64,000 bases of DNA from Brettanomyces bruxellensis (Eukaryota > Ascomycota > Pichiomycetes > Pichiales > Pichiaceae): positions 1,369,001-1,433,000 of the forward strand of contig NC_054690.1 of the NCBI RefSeq assembly GCF_011074885.1. Reading direction: 5' to 3'. A program made the translations under genes and the position numbers. The notes beneath the pieces were generated by a model, which saw only the letters and a list, made by a program, of their open reading frames with translations, had not been told where the DNA came from and made no database searches. This document shows, piece after piece, positions 22,507-33,661 of this stretch. Every line of letters begins with the position of its first letter. The first letter of the stretch is position 1.

Positions 22507-23077
22507 TCAATAGATAGATAAAGTATGATGAATATGTATTTTCCTGAAGTTTGAAAAGAATCTACTAACAACGACAGCAGGATCGTATAATCAAAGCAGA
22601 TGCGTTCCTTTTGAAGTAGAACAAGAATGGAATTTAAAACACCAAACAAATTTCACTAATAAGCCTCTTTTACTAACAAATTCTATTCAACCAATGTCCA
22701 GAAATCCACATATTTGATTCTACATTTTTGTAGCCCCAATTTTTTTTCCCCTTACTCTTCATTTATCGCGTTCTGAATACTACCCATCCAAGATTTAATA
22801 AGGTGCTCACACAAATTCATAATGATAATATGCACCTTTTTCTTCGATTCGAAACTTCAATACATTATATAAGATATTTTTTCCGCAACATTCAGACAGA
22901 GCCAGAAAATATCAGTTATAATAAAGCAAAACTTATAAAAGCTTGTTATCATATCGTGTCGTTATACATGGAGTAGATCAATATCTACTGACACATCATC
23001 CAAAGTTCACTCAAACGTATCTGATTAATTAGGGAATTGAGCGGTCAAAATTTCTTGGCTAAAACTGTTAACAAAAG
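22507..23077. other. Divergent promoter between VPS5 and UFE1
   Basis: About 570 bp shared upstream region. AT-rich, with no firm motif. Confidence 0.6.
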
Positions 23078-24166
23078 ATGGACAGAACACCTTTTTTTAG
23101 AACATGTATAGGAATATATGAAGAAGGTTTAAAAGCAGATTCACAGAGTTCGACCCAACAGAAAAGCCGACATGATGAAAAATTACACGGAGTTAATACG
23201 AAACAAAAGAGCCAGTTTGATATGTCTGGAACCTTTGTTCAGGACTCCATTTCTACGGCAAAAGTTATCGATGAAATAGTACGTTTCTTGAATTCGGTGA
23301 AGTCGGAGTATCTTCTTTGGAATTCGAGAAAAATGGATGAGGAAGCGAAGGACCGCCTAGATTTGACACTAAAAGCTCAAATAAACGGGTTAAATAGAAA
23401 GGTGGATACACTTAAGAGGGCTTCCACTGAACTAAATAAGCAGATGTACGTTACTAGTGGAGTTTCAGTTAAAGAAATTGGTCTTAATTTAGCTTCAATG
23501 GGCAAGTACGGACAAAAAATGCAGATGGACTTGGACACGGTGGCAAAAATGAGATTGAATGTTGTCAAATCACTAGGTTTGAGGCTAACAAAGCTCTCAG
23601 ATCTTTTTGTTTCGTTATATGCTACACGAATGCAACGTAAAAATGAACACGACAAATCATATTTATCGACGAACACAGAGTACTTTGGATCTGATACACA
23701 AGAGATAAATACTCGAAACTCCAGAATTCCAAACGGATACACAAGTAATAATGGTAAAGAAAACATGATTTTTGACAAAACAATTCAACAGGATGATAAT
23801 ACAAATACGGTGGAATACGACAATCTTCAAAAAACACTTCCTACTCAACAACTTCAGCAGTTGTCAAAAGAGAACGAAGACTTGCAATTACAACTAAAAG
23901 ATGAGCATCTAAAGTCAGTGGAACAGATGGAAACTTCAGCAGTGGATATTTCATCAATGATCAACGAGATTTCGCTCCAGTTAAACCTCCAGAATGAATC
24001 GATAAATACGCTATCGGGGTACCAAGACGATATTATGTCTAACATGAAACTGGGAAACAAGCAATTAGTCAAGGCTAATGATAGAAATAAGAACTCCGGC
24101 AGAAATTTAAGCGCCATGATTATTTTTATGGCCGTACTCTTGTTGATCATAGACTATATATTATAA
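23078..24166 (+). CDS. UFE1: ER t-SNARE Ufe1 (syntaxin 18 family)
   Basis: 362 aa (S. cerevisiae 346). The N-terminus (MDRTPFFRTCIGIYEEGLK) matches the Ufe1/syntaxin-18 start. A long helical region follows, then a Qa-SNARE helix at about residues 275-335 ending YQDDIMSNMKLGNKQLVKAN, and a single C-terminal membrane anchor (MIIFMAVLLLIIDYIL) ending within two residues of the stop. Ufe1 acts with Sec20, Use1 and Sec22 in retrograde Golgi-to-ER fusion and in ER homotypic fusion. It converges on the HBS1/SKI7 gene, as in S. cerevisiae. Confidence 0.94.
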   Translation: MDRTPFFRTCIGIYEEGLKADSQSSTQQKSRHDEKLHGVNTKQKSQFDMSGTFVQDSISTAKVIDEIVRFLNSVKSEYLLWNSRKMDEEAKDRLDLTLKAQINGLNRKVDTLKRASTELNKQMYVTSGVSVKEIGLNLASMGKYGQKMQMDLDTVAKMRLNVVKSLGLRLTKLSDLFVSLYATRMQRKNEHDKSYLSTNTEYFGSDTQEINTRNSRIPNGYTSNNGKENMIFDKTIQQDDNTNTVEYDNLQKTLPTQQLQQLSKENEDLQLQLKDEHLKSVEQMETSAVDISSMINEISLQLNLQNESINTLSGYQDDIMSNMKLGNKQLVKANDRNKNSGRNLSAMIIFMAVLLLIIDYIL

Positions 24167-24276
24167 TGTAATGACTGATAGATAATTACGTGGTTGAAGG
24201 ATTGTGGAAATTAAGTAATCAGGCACATATTTGTACAACGATATACAGAGCTAAAATCATTTCACCATTAATGCAT

Positions 24277-27058
24277 TTACTCAGTCTTGTGAGTAACTAA
24301 ACCTACCACCTTGCCTGCTCCAATTGTCTTTCCATCTCTTCTAAGAACAACTCTTCCCAGCTTTGTATCTTGCTTAAAAGTGAACATGGGGATAGAACGA
24401 TCAAGAACTTCAATATTGACAAGTCCACTACTAGATGATGCCAAATGCTTTCTCTTCTTATTCATTTTTCCACTTGCAGTCACCACGTAATCGATACTTT
24501 TAAGTCTGCAAGGGATTGAGATGTTTCCTCTAAAAAGTATGAATGGAGTTCCAACTAAAAGAGGCCTATTCAAATTGAAACAATTTATGTCACACTTAAA
24601 CTCCTTCACCGGCTTTATATAATGCCCAGGTTTTGTAGCCACATCTCCGATGAGGATATCATCAGGATCATCAACCTTCTTCAACTTCAAATCCACAAAC
24701 TCGCTTCTAATGGCCAACTGAGCAGTCTTCTTTTGCATTTTGAACGTTCCAACAGGAGTAGAGGTGACAGTTATTCCATCAACAACACCACTTTCATTAG
24801 TTGGTGATATCACAATGGTTTCTCCTGGTTGAATAGTTCCAGAATGTATCCGACCACCAATGGTAAGTTCTCCCTCACGCCCTCCTTTCTGCAAATCATT
24901 AACAGTCATGGCAAATTCCGACTTTTTATCAACAACCTCTTTGATGCTTGCATTGGCATCTTCGAGCAACTCCATTAGAACTTTTCCATTGTACCAGGAA
25001 CAATTCTGTGACCTTTTGACAATGTTATCTCCAAGATATCCACTGGTTGGCACAAATTTCAAGTTGGCTGGCTTGAAATGAAGCTCTTCCATTAGAAAAT
25101 CATCCAACTCACCCTTGACTGAGTCGAACATTTCCTTATCCCAGCCTATTGAATCCATCTTGTTGATACATATAATACAATTATCAATGCCAAGACTCTT
25201 GGCAATCGTCAAATGCTCCTTGGTCTGGCCATTATCACCAAATCCAGACTTAAACGATGCAATATCAACAATCATCACCGCTATATCGGCCTGCGTGACA
25301 CCATTAATCATCTGTGGAACATAATCCTTGTGACCAGGCGAATCTATCACTGTATATCTGCCCTTATCTGTTTCAAATTGCGTCTCACAGATATCAACTG
25401 TAACCCCTCTTTCTCTTTCCTCAGGAGTCTGATCCATAACCCAAGCAAGCGAGAAAGATGGCTTTCCTATTCGCTCACTTTCCTGCGTTAGCTTATGCAT
25501 CACTTTAGAATCAACAATATGCAAATCGTATAAAAGCCTGCCAATCATAGTGGACTTACCACTATCAACATGACCAATCATGATAAAGGATAAGTTTGGC
25601 TTCTTGGCCTTCTGCGCAATTGCCTTTTGAATATTAATCTTGGTCTTCGGCTTAGTGGCATTCACTTTTTTCAGGCTCCTGTTATTTTTCTCTTCCGCAA
25701 CCTTCAGTTGGGAAACACCTTTTGTGACCTGTGAAACTTCGTTGTGAACTTCATCCGGACTTGGTTTGGCAAAGTTACTTGCCACTTTTTTCCCTATTAA
25801 CGTGTTGTTAGTAAATATTTTGAACACATCCAACTGTGTCTCGAGCTTTTGACGTTTTCTTCTTGCCTCATACTTGTTTTTATCATGTCTGCTTGGAAAG
25901 ACAATTTTTGTAAGCAGAGAGTTGCTATCGGAACTATAATCAATGTACTTGTTCATTGAATGACCTGCATCAAATGAGGATGAGGCAAAAACTGCAATAT
26001 CCTTTGCGTTCTGTGCTTGAATAACATGCTTTTTCGGTTTGCCATCTGCAGACGGAGACCTATTCCTTTTGAGTCGATTAATTCCAATACTGGAACGTGC
26101 ATTTTTTACATTTTGAGGACTCAGAAGACCCTTCAAACCCTTTTGGGGAAGTTTTTGACCTTCACTTTTCAGATTTGGCTCACCTCCATCTGATTTCTCC
26201 TTCATTGCTCTTCTTTCACGTAATCGTAACTGCAATCTTTCAAGGGCAGATTTTGGTATTCTAGTCTCGTCTTTTTCTACATGTCTATTGGATATCAGTG
26301 CAGCTAAACCAGTGGCTTTAGCACCGCCTTCACCATTATCATTCTGTAAGCTTTTTTGTCTTTCCTTTAACAGGGCCGAAAGCCCACCTTTTCTTCTAGA
26401 AGGAAAACTTTGATCATGAGAATCGTGTCTCGGCAGCATTTTTCGCTTGCCTCTATCTGAATTCGATTGCCTTAAAACTTAGGAGATTGATCTTTGTGAA
26501 TTTGGGTAAAATATACCAGTGGACTCCTGCTTTTGAAAAGGATAAATGAAATTCAGTAAAAACATGTGGCCTTCATTCATCATAGCTCGAGAAACAGGAA
26601 AGAAAAAAAAGGTGTGAGCAGCTGAAAAAAAAAATTAAAAGCAAGAAACCGCGTGCAGAGAAAGTTAGGTTGGAAGAATAGCACAGTAAAACAAATATGC
26701 ACTAAACAGCAATCTCTACTGTCTGAAATGTCATGTTCGCCAATTCTCTGTAGTTCTCATGATTTGCCCACCACCAAGTTATTACTTCCAGTAAAAATAG
26801 AATATACTTACTCTTATATGATCTTTTGATCTCTTCTATGGTATCATCAATGCTGAAATAGTTCATCCAGAGTAACTCCTTGATTTTCTGATCGTCCAAA
26901 TTTCTGTACTTGCCATCTGTTTGCTCTTTAACCTTTGGTAATAATTCATAAAGGGTATTATAGTCCTCATCATTCAAATTATCCTCATTGAACTGCTCAT
27001 CAGAATCGTTTTCATTGGCATAATCCTCCATATCATCTTGCGAGTAATTGAGCGGCAT
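24277..27058 (-). CDS. HBS1: Combined HBS1/SKI7 gene: translational GTPase with alternative splicing
   Basis: Exon 1 (27058-26812, 82 codons plus one base) encodes the Hbs1 N-terminal helical domain (DYNTLYELLPKVKEQ, then LLWMNYFSIDDTIEEIK) and ends at a GTAAGT donor. A 720-codon frame (26439-24277) holds a Ski7-like basic region followed by a full eRF3/Hbs1 GTPase: GHVDSGKST, DSPGH and NKMD are intact, followed by beta-barrel domains II and III. Two acceptors restore frame. One at 25794 gives a 587-aa Hbs1 form lacking the basic region; one at 26457 gives an 808-aa Ski7-like form that retains it. Hbs1 works with Dom34 in no-go decay; Ski7 bridges the Ski complex and the exosome in non-stop decay. 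The splicing model is inferred from sites and phase. Confidence 0.88.
25794..26811 (-). other. Predicted long intron (Hbs1 form) of HBS1/SKI7
   Basis: The donor GTAAGT is at 26811-26806, a perfect TACTAAC branch site at 25813-25807, and the acceptor TAG ends at 25794, 14 nt after the branch A. Exon 1 leaves one base and exon 2 supplies two (A+GG = Arg), so the GTPase frame is kept. The joined product has a short basic linker, as in other Hbs1 proteins. Confidence 0.75.
26457..26811 (-). other. Predicted short intron (Ski7 form) of HBS1/SKI7
   Basis: It uses the same donor with acceptor TTCAG ending at 26457; the phase also matches (A+AT = Asn) and an in-frame TAA at 26481 is removed. The branch site is weaker: CTAAC at 26668-26664 or a TCCTAAG near 26480. 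A second CAG at 26622 follows a long T-tract but would lead into that TAA. Alternatively the 720-codon frame may start at its own ATG (26439). Confidence 0.5.
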
Positions 27059-27819
27059 GTTGAAAGAATGGCTTGATATAGGAGGGGAAGTAGCTTCAAA
27101 TAAAACAAGCGTATACACCTCGGAAAACAACTGCGTCTACTGTAGATAAACGAAAATCATATTAAAGAGAACTGAAGTGATCGTTTGGAACATCAAAGGT
27201 AGCTACTAATATGATAAAATCGAAGATGAAAAATGAAGGATGAAAAAAAAGAAAAAAGAAAGATACCGTGAAAAAAAATATCGAGGTGCTAGACTTACAT
27301 AATCTGCCGTTCCCTTATCTCATACTGTGCTACCTAAACCATCGTTGAATACTAAAACAATCCATTCAAAGCATATATATTCCGGCGCAGGAATTAGACA
27401 AAAAAAAACAGAAAAACGGAAAAAAGACATACTAAAACAGGGCAAGGAATGAATCTCGATCAATGCCATTATCGGAATGAAAATCAAAAGATAAGGATAT
27501 AGAGAAAAAAGGGGAAGAAAAAGACAACAACCATGACCATAAACAAAAAAGAAGAACTCGACTTAAATGTACACAAATAAAGTCAATAATAAACGATTTA
27601 GCAATGAGTTAATCCGACCGACAGCAAAAGACGAAGGGTAAAATGTGAATGAGATAAGAAGCCAGAGACAAACATGAGAGGAGAAAAAAGAGTCTTCAGA
27701 AGATAACCGGGCAGAAATTAAGTGAAAAAGCAAGAAAGAAAAGACAGAGAACAACTATGCAACAGAAAAAAAGGCAACGGCTTAATGGTTCGATGCTCAG
27801 GATAAGGATGAAGTCCAAA
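27059..27819. other. Intergenic, HBS1/SKI7 promoter
   Basis: 760 bp, strongly A/G-rich on the + strand (pyrimidine-rich on the minus strand). No gene seen. Confidence 0.6.
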
Positions 27820-29190
27820 TTAGGAAGATGCAGGAGCCACTGCAAGTTCAACAGACTTACGTTTCTTCCTCTTGATGGAAGACTGCGAGATGGAGTTTCT
27901 CTTTTTGTTGATGCGCCTCTCTCTTCTTAGACGGCCTTGCATCAAATAATAGCTGGCACGTCTAACAACAACACCAAGAGAGTCTCTATCATAACCATAG
28001 TGATACTTTTGCTCCACTCTAACCAGAAGTGCATCCATCAATTGGTCTCTTTCCTCGGCCGGGGTGTCTCGGATCCAAGTTTTCCGTCCGAGAGGGAAGC
28101 CGAGCTCGTCTTTGAGAATCGACAAGATCTGCTTTTCTCTCATTGAGGCCTCAGCTGTATTTTCGCCGAGTCCCAAAACAATGGCCAACTGTACCAGCGA
28201 CATTCTGGAGTCGCTAACTCTTTTCCCGTTGATGCAATGGACACCGTGGCGATTTTTCACGGCAACCACAGATGGGTTCCTGTTGGAATTTGTGGCAGTG
28301 GATGATGAAATTGGAGCAGTGGCCTGGACTGTTGGGCTTTTGAAGTTGGGCGTGCGCAAACCAAGACCGGAGTTAGCCGAGGAGGTCGATGCAGACGTGA
28401 TCGAACTTCTGGCAGAGTTGTAAAAAATGGATGGTGAGGACGAGATCGAAGATGCAGCCGAAGATGGAGGCTGCGGGTCGAACGACGTGAGGGGTGAAAC
28501 GTCGAATGACGAGTCGATCGACGCGAACGATGGCTGGTACGACTCCGGGGGCGTCGACATCGTCAGAGTCGGATCGATCATCTTTGACACAGACTGCGAT
28601 TTCAATACTGGCGACTTCCTTATAACAGCCATAGCTGGGTTGATGGTCTTGACCGTGTCGAATTCGGCAGACGAGTTATCGGTAAGTGAAGAAAAGAGAT
28701 CCTGGTAGAATGCAGGCTGTGCAGCCGACGAGGGTATATAACTGTCGCCGGTCTGGACGGTGGCATTAGCATCAGGCGAGAAATCGAAAGAGCTGTTTAG
28801 AGTTTGATTGGCTGATGGCTTGGACACGATGTAGTCCGGGGTGCCGATTTTTTCGCTGATTCTTGAAGATTCTGGAATGGATGGAGAGGCGGCGATTGCA
28901 CCATAACAAGAAGCAGCCAATGGGAAGACAGGAGAATTGAAGTCTGCCGGGCGCTCTGACAGAGTTGAAGAAGAAGATCCCATAGATTCTATATTATCGA
29001 GAGGGAAACTGTCCAAGAGGTCTCCCGAAAGCTGATTTAGCCAGTTAGTGTTTGAAAGGAAGTCTGGCTGTTGATTTTGATTTTGCTGTTGCTGATTTTG
29101 CTGATTTTGATGGTTTTTCTGTTGTTGAACAGATGCCGCACCGTTTCCGGGCGTAGCACCGATGCTCAAATTCTCAAGTGTGGAAGCCAT
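27820..29190 (-). CDS. Q-rich putative transcription factor with basic C-terminal domain
   Basis: 456 aa. The N-terminal two thirds are Q-, S- and N-rich low complexity typical of fungal activators. The C-terminal 155 residues are well ordered and basic: a NRHGVHCINGKRVSDSR segment, an alanine/leucine helix (LVQLAIVLGLGENTAEA), KQILSILKDELGFPLG, and a last helix rich in Arg/Lys ending in a nuclear-localisation-like KRKKRK. The helix ending in ELGFP followed by an Arg-rich helix weakly recalls the Vhr1 DNA-binding domain, but I cannot assign orthology. The long flanking spacers also suit a regulatory gene. No target is proposed. Confidence 0.6.
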   Translation of the reverse strand: MASTLENLSIGATPGNGAASVQQQKNHQNQQNQQQQNQNQQPDFLSNTNWLNQLSGDLLDSFPLDNIESMGSSSSTLSERPADFNSPVFPLAASCYGAIAASPSIPESSRISEKIGTPDYIVSKPSANQTLNSSFDFSPDANATVQTGDSYIPSSAAQPAFYQDLFSSLTDNSSAEFDTVKTINPAMAVIRKSPVLKSQSVSKMIDPTLTMSTPPESYQPSFASIDSSFDVSPLTSFDPQPPSSAASSISSSPSIFYNSARSSITSASTSSANSGLGLRTPNFKSPTVQATAPISSSTATNSNRNPSVVAVKNRHGVHCINGKRVSDSRMSLVQLAIVLGLGENTAEASMREKQILSILKDELGFPLGRKTWIRDTPAEERDQLMDALLVRVEQKYHYGYDRDSLGVVVRRASYYLMQGRLRRERRINKKRNSISQSSIKRKKRKSVELAVAPASS

Positions 29191-32100
29191 TCTGTCGAGT
29201 ACTTTAGTTTATGAGGTATCAAGTTGAAGTGAAGAGCAGAAACTGTTTTTTAGAGACGGTGAGTTTGGTCAACAGGCAGAGATATTGATTTTGAGTGCTG
29301 CGTATGTGTACGCCGGCGAAAGTAAAAAGCGGGTGAAGAAAAGTGTGTTGAAAGTTCTCCGATCGCTTGGTGATAACAAACAGACGGTGAATATGAGTGA
29401 AGGTAGTTTTTGCTTAGCGCTTAATCCGATACTAGCCGATAAAAAAAGATTTTATTCAGAGGAAGTACGAAAGGAGTGGGGCGGATGATTCAAGTAGAGG
29501 TGGGTGATATATATTGAAGGTATGAAAATCGTTTGGATTCGGCTTCGAAGACGAAGTTGACCGAAAATGAAAAGAGGAAATAATAATAATTTGGGAGTAC
29601 GAGAGATATAAATAAAAAGCCAATAGATTAAGGGTAGCCGAAAATAAAAAATAAAAAAGGAAAAGTAGAACAAAATTAAAAAAAGAATGGTAATTACAAG
29701 GTGGGTAGAGTAAAAGCATGGAGTTGAAAGCACCAGGTAAAAGATAGAGAGTACAATAAGACATTAACAATCAAAGAATAGCAAGATTAGTGAAAGAACA
29801 CAACTTAATCAATAGTCAATCAATTAATTACTCAATAACTATGAAGTAACAAAAAAAAGAAAAAGAAAATTGGATTAAAAAAAAGTAGTGGCGAGCTCGC
29901 ACAGCCGCACACACATGTCGAAATGGAGAAGAATTGTGAGGCTGGAAAATTTGAATGGAAGAATAGTCACGGCTAACAATAGAAAGGAAGGGTGGATTTC
30001 CGAATGTACATGGAGTCAGATAGATAGATACAAATTTCGGGATGGAAAGAAAGTTGCCTCCGATGGAAGCAAATGTTAAAAGAGTGTATGTAAATGGGGA
30101 AGACCCGGGAAAGGAGTGGGGAAATATCAATGACAAATAAAATAGACGAATAAGCCTTTAATATGGAACACGGATAGGTCGGAACTCGGCAAGTAGTTAA
30201 AAAAAGGTATTATGAAACGAGTTGAAGGCATTTGTACGAAATGATTGCTAAGGAATGAAACATTTGCAATCTTCAACTGTATAGAAAACGAAGGATATGA
30301 GATACTACGAAGTGAAATAAGATGAAATAAAAGAAATGAAAAGGGACAAAAAGGTATCATCATACCATATGGTGAGCCATACTTGCTTTAAATGAACCAC
30401 TAGGAATATGTTGAAGTTGATAGTGAAAGAAATACGATTAGCAAGCTCGACGATTGATAGCGGAAATTTCGCGATTCTAGATTTACAAAATAAAATTTAT
30501 AGGCGGGTATGTGTGGCTTTGGACAAGCAAATTGTAGATAAGGATAGCGCTGAGGAATGGAGGGGTTGAAGGAACGTAATCAGAGCAGAATTAAATATGG
30601 CAACAAATCAATCAAATTAAAAATGATGATAATCAGATCAAATAAAACAAGAATTAGATATGGAAAGTGAAGGAGAAAGGAGGTGGAAAAATAAAATAAA
30701 ATCAAAAAAAAATAAAATAAAATGAAACAAAAAATAAAATTAATTAATTTCTATAATGTATCCAAAGCAATGCACATATCACGTATCTCCGAATAGTTAA
30801 TAATGACACAACTGTGCTTTAAGGTAGACCATCTGCAAGGTCACATGCAATGTGTTCATTTCTAAGGTACAGATATTCTAACATTAGACAAGATAATGAT
30901 CGTAATGTCAATACGATACCGATGGTCTGAGCTAACTACATGTAGCTCTACCGATGGGAGAATCTCGAATGTGCTCGAATTAAAAAAAAAATAATAATAA
31001 TGTTCTTCAAGTCACATACATGTGTTAAGTGGAAAAATATACTTATTCGTGGGATATTTGACAAGGTCAACAGTATGAAACACGAGCTTCGACTACTTGT
31101 ACGTGATGCACATTGTACAATTTACTGAGCTATCAAAATTGTCGGGCTTTCATAAAAATTTGGTTGGGTATTGACATTGAAATCAATAATATATTCATAT
31201 TCATACTCGTGGTTTATTTAAGTGAGGGTACCGCTGCGATAGTTCCTTGGTTAATAGATAAATAAAGTATGTAGTAGATAAAATAACAATGGTTGAATGC
31301 TCAATGGAAGAACACATTCCGTCATTGATGTGCATGGACCTAAAGATGAAATATTCTTTTTTGCAAGTCTTTTTCCCCCATTGGTAACGTCGGAAAGAAC
31401 TATAACTAAGATAGAGAACAGAATAAAGATAAAAGAAAGGCTTTCAACAATGATTTTCTCAGGAATAGAGTTACTTGTTAATTAGAACAATGCTAATTAC
31501 TTGGACCTTTTTCCCCCTGGTATTCGATTGTTCTCGGTAGTTGAGGTTTTTGTAGAGAAGATTTGAAAATGTGGAACAAAGGAAAAAAATACACGGCGTC
31601 TAAAATATTATTTGTTGGTAGTAATAGAAAAAAAAAATACAAAAAACATAATAGAATTCGTGCTGGTGTGGAACTGGGTAGTGGCACATGAAAAAAAAAA
31701 TAAAAGGGAAAAAGAGAAAGTGCAGTGCTTATAGTAGGACGATTTCGGAAGACGCTAGGAAGAAAGAGTGATTCATTTGATTGAAATTATTTTTGGTCAC
31801 ATCACATCATACTCGCCCGAACCAGTAATGGACAGCGAATGCATACATAATAAGAATATGTTTACTATTGCAGTGTTTTATTCAAAGAAAATGCAACCTT
31901 TTTACATTTACATTATCTGAACTTGTTTGTCATGATATCCGAACACATAAGCCGCTTACGACAATAACATTGTTGGATCGTTGAACCATCGAAATATAGG
32001 CTTCTCATTAATTTGACACTTTTTCCTTCCAAACTATATCTATTTTTTTCTTTGAGTTTTCCCCTCTTTACTAAGCGGCTTTTCGTTTTATTCTTTGAAT

Positions 32101-32845
32101 GACATATTTTTTTTTTCCTTTTTCCGTTTCTCTCGTACAGCCCGACTAGATGCGAAATGATACCCAAATGAAAAAAAAAGCTCTATAGGGATTATCCATT
32201 AATATTATAATAATGTTCAGGTGATACAAATCTTTTTGTATTGCTTTGTCGCCGTAGTTGAGAATTGAAATATAACACGAGTCCCCAAATGAAAAAACAT
32301 TGCTTACCAATTTCATGTGGTTGCTCTTGAAGATGGAATTTGTAGAATTACTCATTCACAGAACTTTATTACAATGAATTGGCGATGTCCACCACATTTT
32401 GTCACTCATATTGGTGCTCAATGCATGCTTTCACTTCAAATGGACCTAACGGATTCTGAATTACATACAAGTTGCGACTTTATGTGGGCTTTCGGATAAA
32501 AACCTTGATTTGGACCCACATGAATACGTTTTTTTTTCATCATGCTCTTAATTAAGCCTCAACAGAAGCATCACTCTATTAGCATCTACCCAAATATAGG
32601 TACAGCTTCAAATCCGAAAACTACGTTAAGAAAGGAGCGTCGGTAGCAAGAAAGCTTACGTAATACAATTAAATGGGTGGCATTCCACAATTTTACTTTT
32701 ATTTTATTTTTCCCCTTCCGCTGGTATTTACTGTTGCCTGTGATTATTTGGACTTTTTACTGGATGGAACAATTAATATATATCTGATTGCAGAATATCA
32801 TAATTGTATTGGGCAAATTAACAATTAAATCATAAAACCATAAAA
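29191..32845. other. Long gene-free spacer upstream of the Q-rich factor and CAP1
   Basis: 3.65 kb without a convincing gene on either strand. The 29.5-31.7 kb part is purine-rich on the + strand, giving a pyrimidine-rich leader for the minus-strand factor. A symmetrical element sits at 30917-30957. No tRNA box B was found by eye. Confidence 0.6.
30917..30957. promoter_or_regulatory. Inverted repeat bracketed by direct repeats
   Basis: Direct repeats TACCGATGG (30917-30925 and 30949-30957) flank an inverted repeat GAGCTA (30930-30935) / TAGCTC (30943-30948) with palindromic CTACATGTAG inside. The nested symmetry in otherwise simple sequence suggests a protein-binding site or a small hairpin; function is unknown. 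Confidence 0.35.
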
Positions 32846-33661
32846 ATGACTGACACAACATCCCTTCAGGGGATCATACGGTCAATGATTGAGGATGCAC
32901 CACCAGGAAGTGCGGCACCTCTTCAAAAAGATATTAAAACAATTTTGAACAACGATGATTCGAGGAAAGTAATTGCAGAAGATTTAAAGCAGTATCATCT
33001 TAATAAGAACTACAAGTTGGTGAAGCTCACGGATAAGGATTTTGGAATTATTTCGAAGTACAACAAGTCCGGACTCAAGTATTATGACCCACTTTTAAAA
33101 TTGAAGTTTGATTATGACTTTGATCAACTAAAAGTGATAGATATAGAGGAAAACGGCGTGGAAGAAAATGCGGAAATCAATGCTCTCAATGAGAAGATAT
33201 GCGATTACGCTTTGCAGCACTTCCCTACCTTTTATAAAGGAATGGCAATACAGGACGGAGAAAACGCAAACATTGTTTACATTATAATTGTGGACGAGAA
33301 TCTTAACGATGCCAACTTTTACAATGGACGTTGGCAATCTTTTTACAAGTTAGACAAGGGGAATGGCGAGTTAACTGGAGAAATTACTGTGAAAGTTCAT
33401 TACTACGAGGACGGAAATGTGGCGTTAAATACTGGTAAGCACATACACGAAACTAATATTAACGTTGATAATATCGTGGAGACCATTTCCAAGCTGGAAG
33501 ATGAGTTTGAGAAGGCGCTGCTCAAAAACTTTGTTGCATTAAACGAGCACCAATTCAAAAACTTACGGAGACAGTTGCCAATCAACCGGTCTAAAGTTCA
33601 ATGGGGAAAATCCATCCGTACATATAAACTCGGTCAGGATGCTGCAGAGGGGAGGAAATGA
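32846..33661 (+). CDS. CAP1: F-actin capping protein alpha subunit
   Basis: 271 aa (S. cerevisiae Cap1 is 268). The whole chain aligns with the alpha family: YYDPLLKLKFDYDF, the conserved NFYNGRWQSFYKL and GEITVKVHYYEDGNVAL segments, and the C-terminal LRRQLPINRSKVQW tentacle that binds the actin barbed end. It forms a heterodimer with Cap2 and caps barbed ends in cortical patches. Next to it are SFT1, RPL14 and BYE1 in the same order and orientation as on S. cerevisiae chromosome XI. Confidence 0.96.
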   Translation: MTDTTSLQGIIRSMIEDAPPGSAAPLQKDIKTILNNDDSRKVIAEDLKQYHLNKNYKLVKLTDKDFGIISKYNKSGLKYYDPLLKLKFDYDFDQLKVIDIEENGVEENAEINALNEKICDYALQHFPTFYKGMAIQDGENANIVYIIIVDENLNDANFYNGRWQSFYKLDKGNGELTGEITVKVHYYEDGNVALNTGKHIHETNINVDNIVETISKLEDEFEKALLKNFVALNEHQFKNLRRQLPINRSKVQWGKSIRTYKLGQDAAEGRK

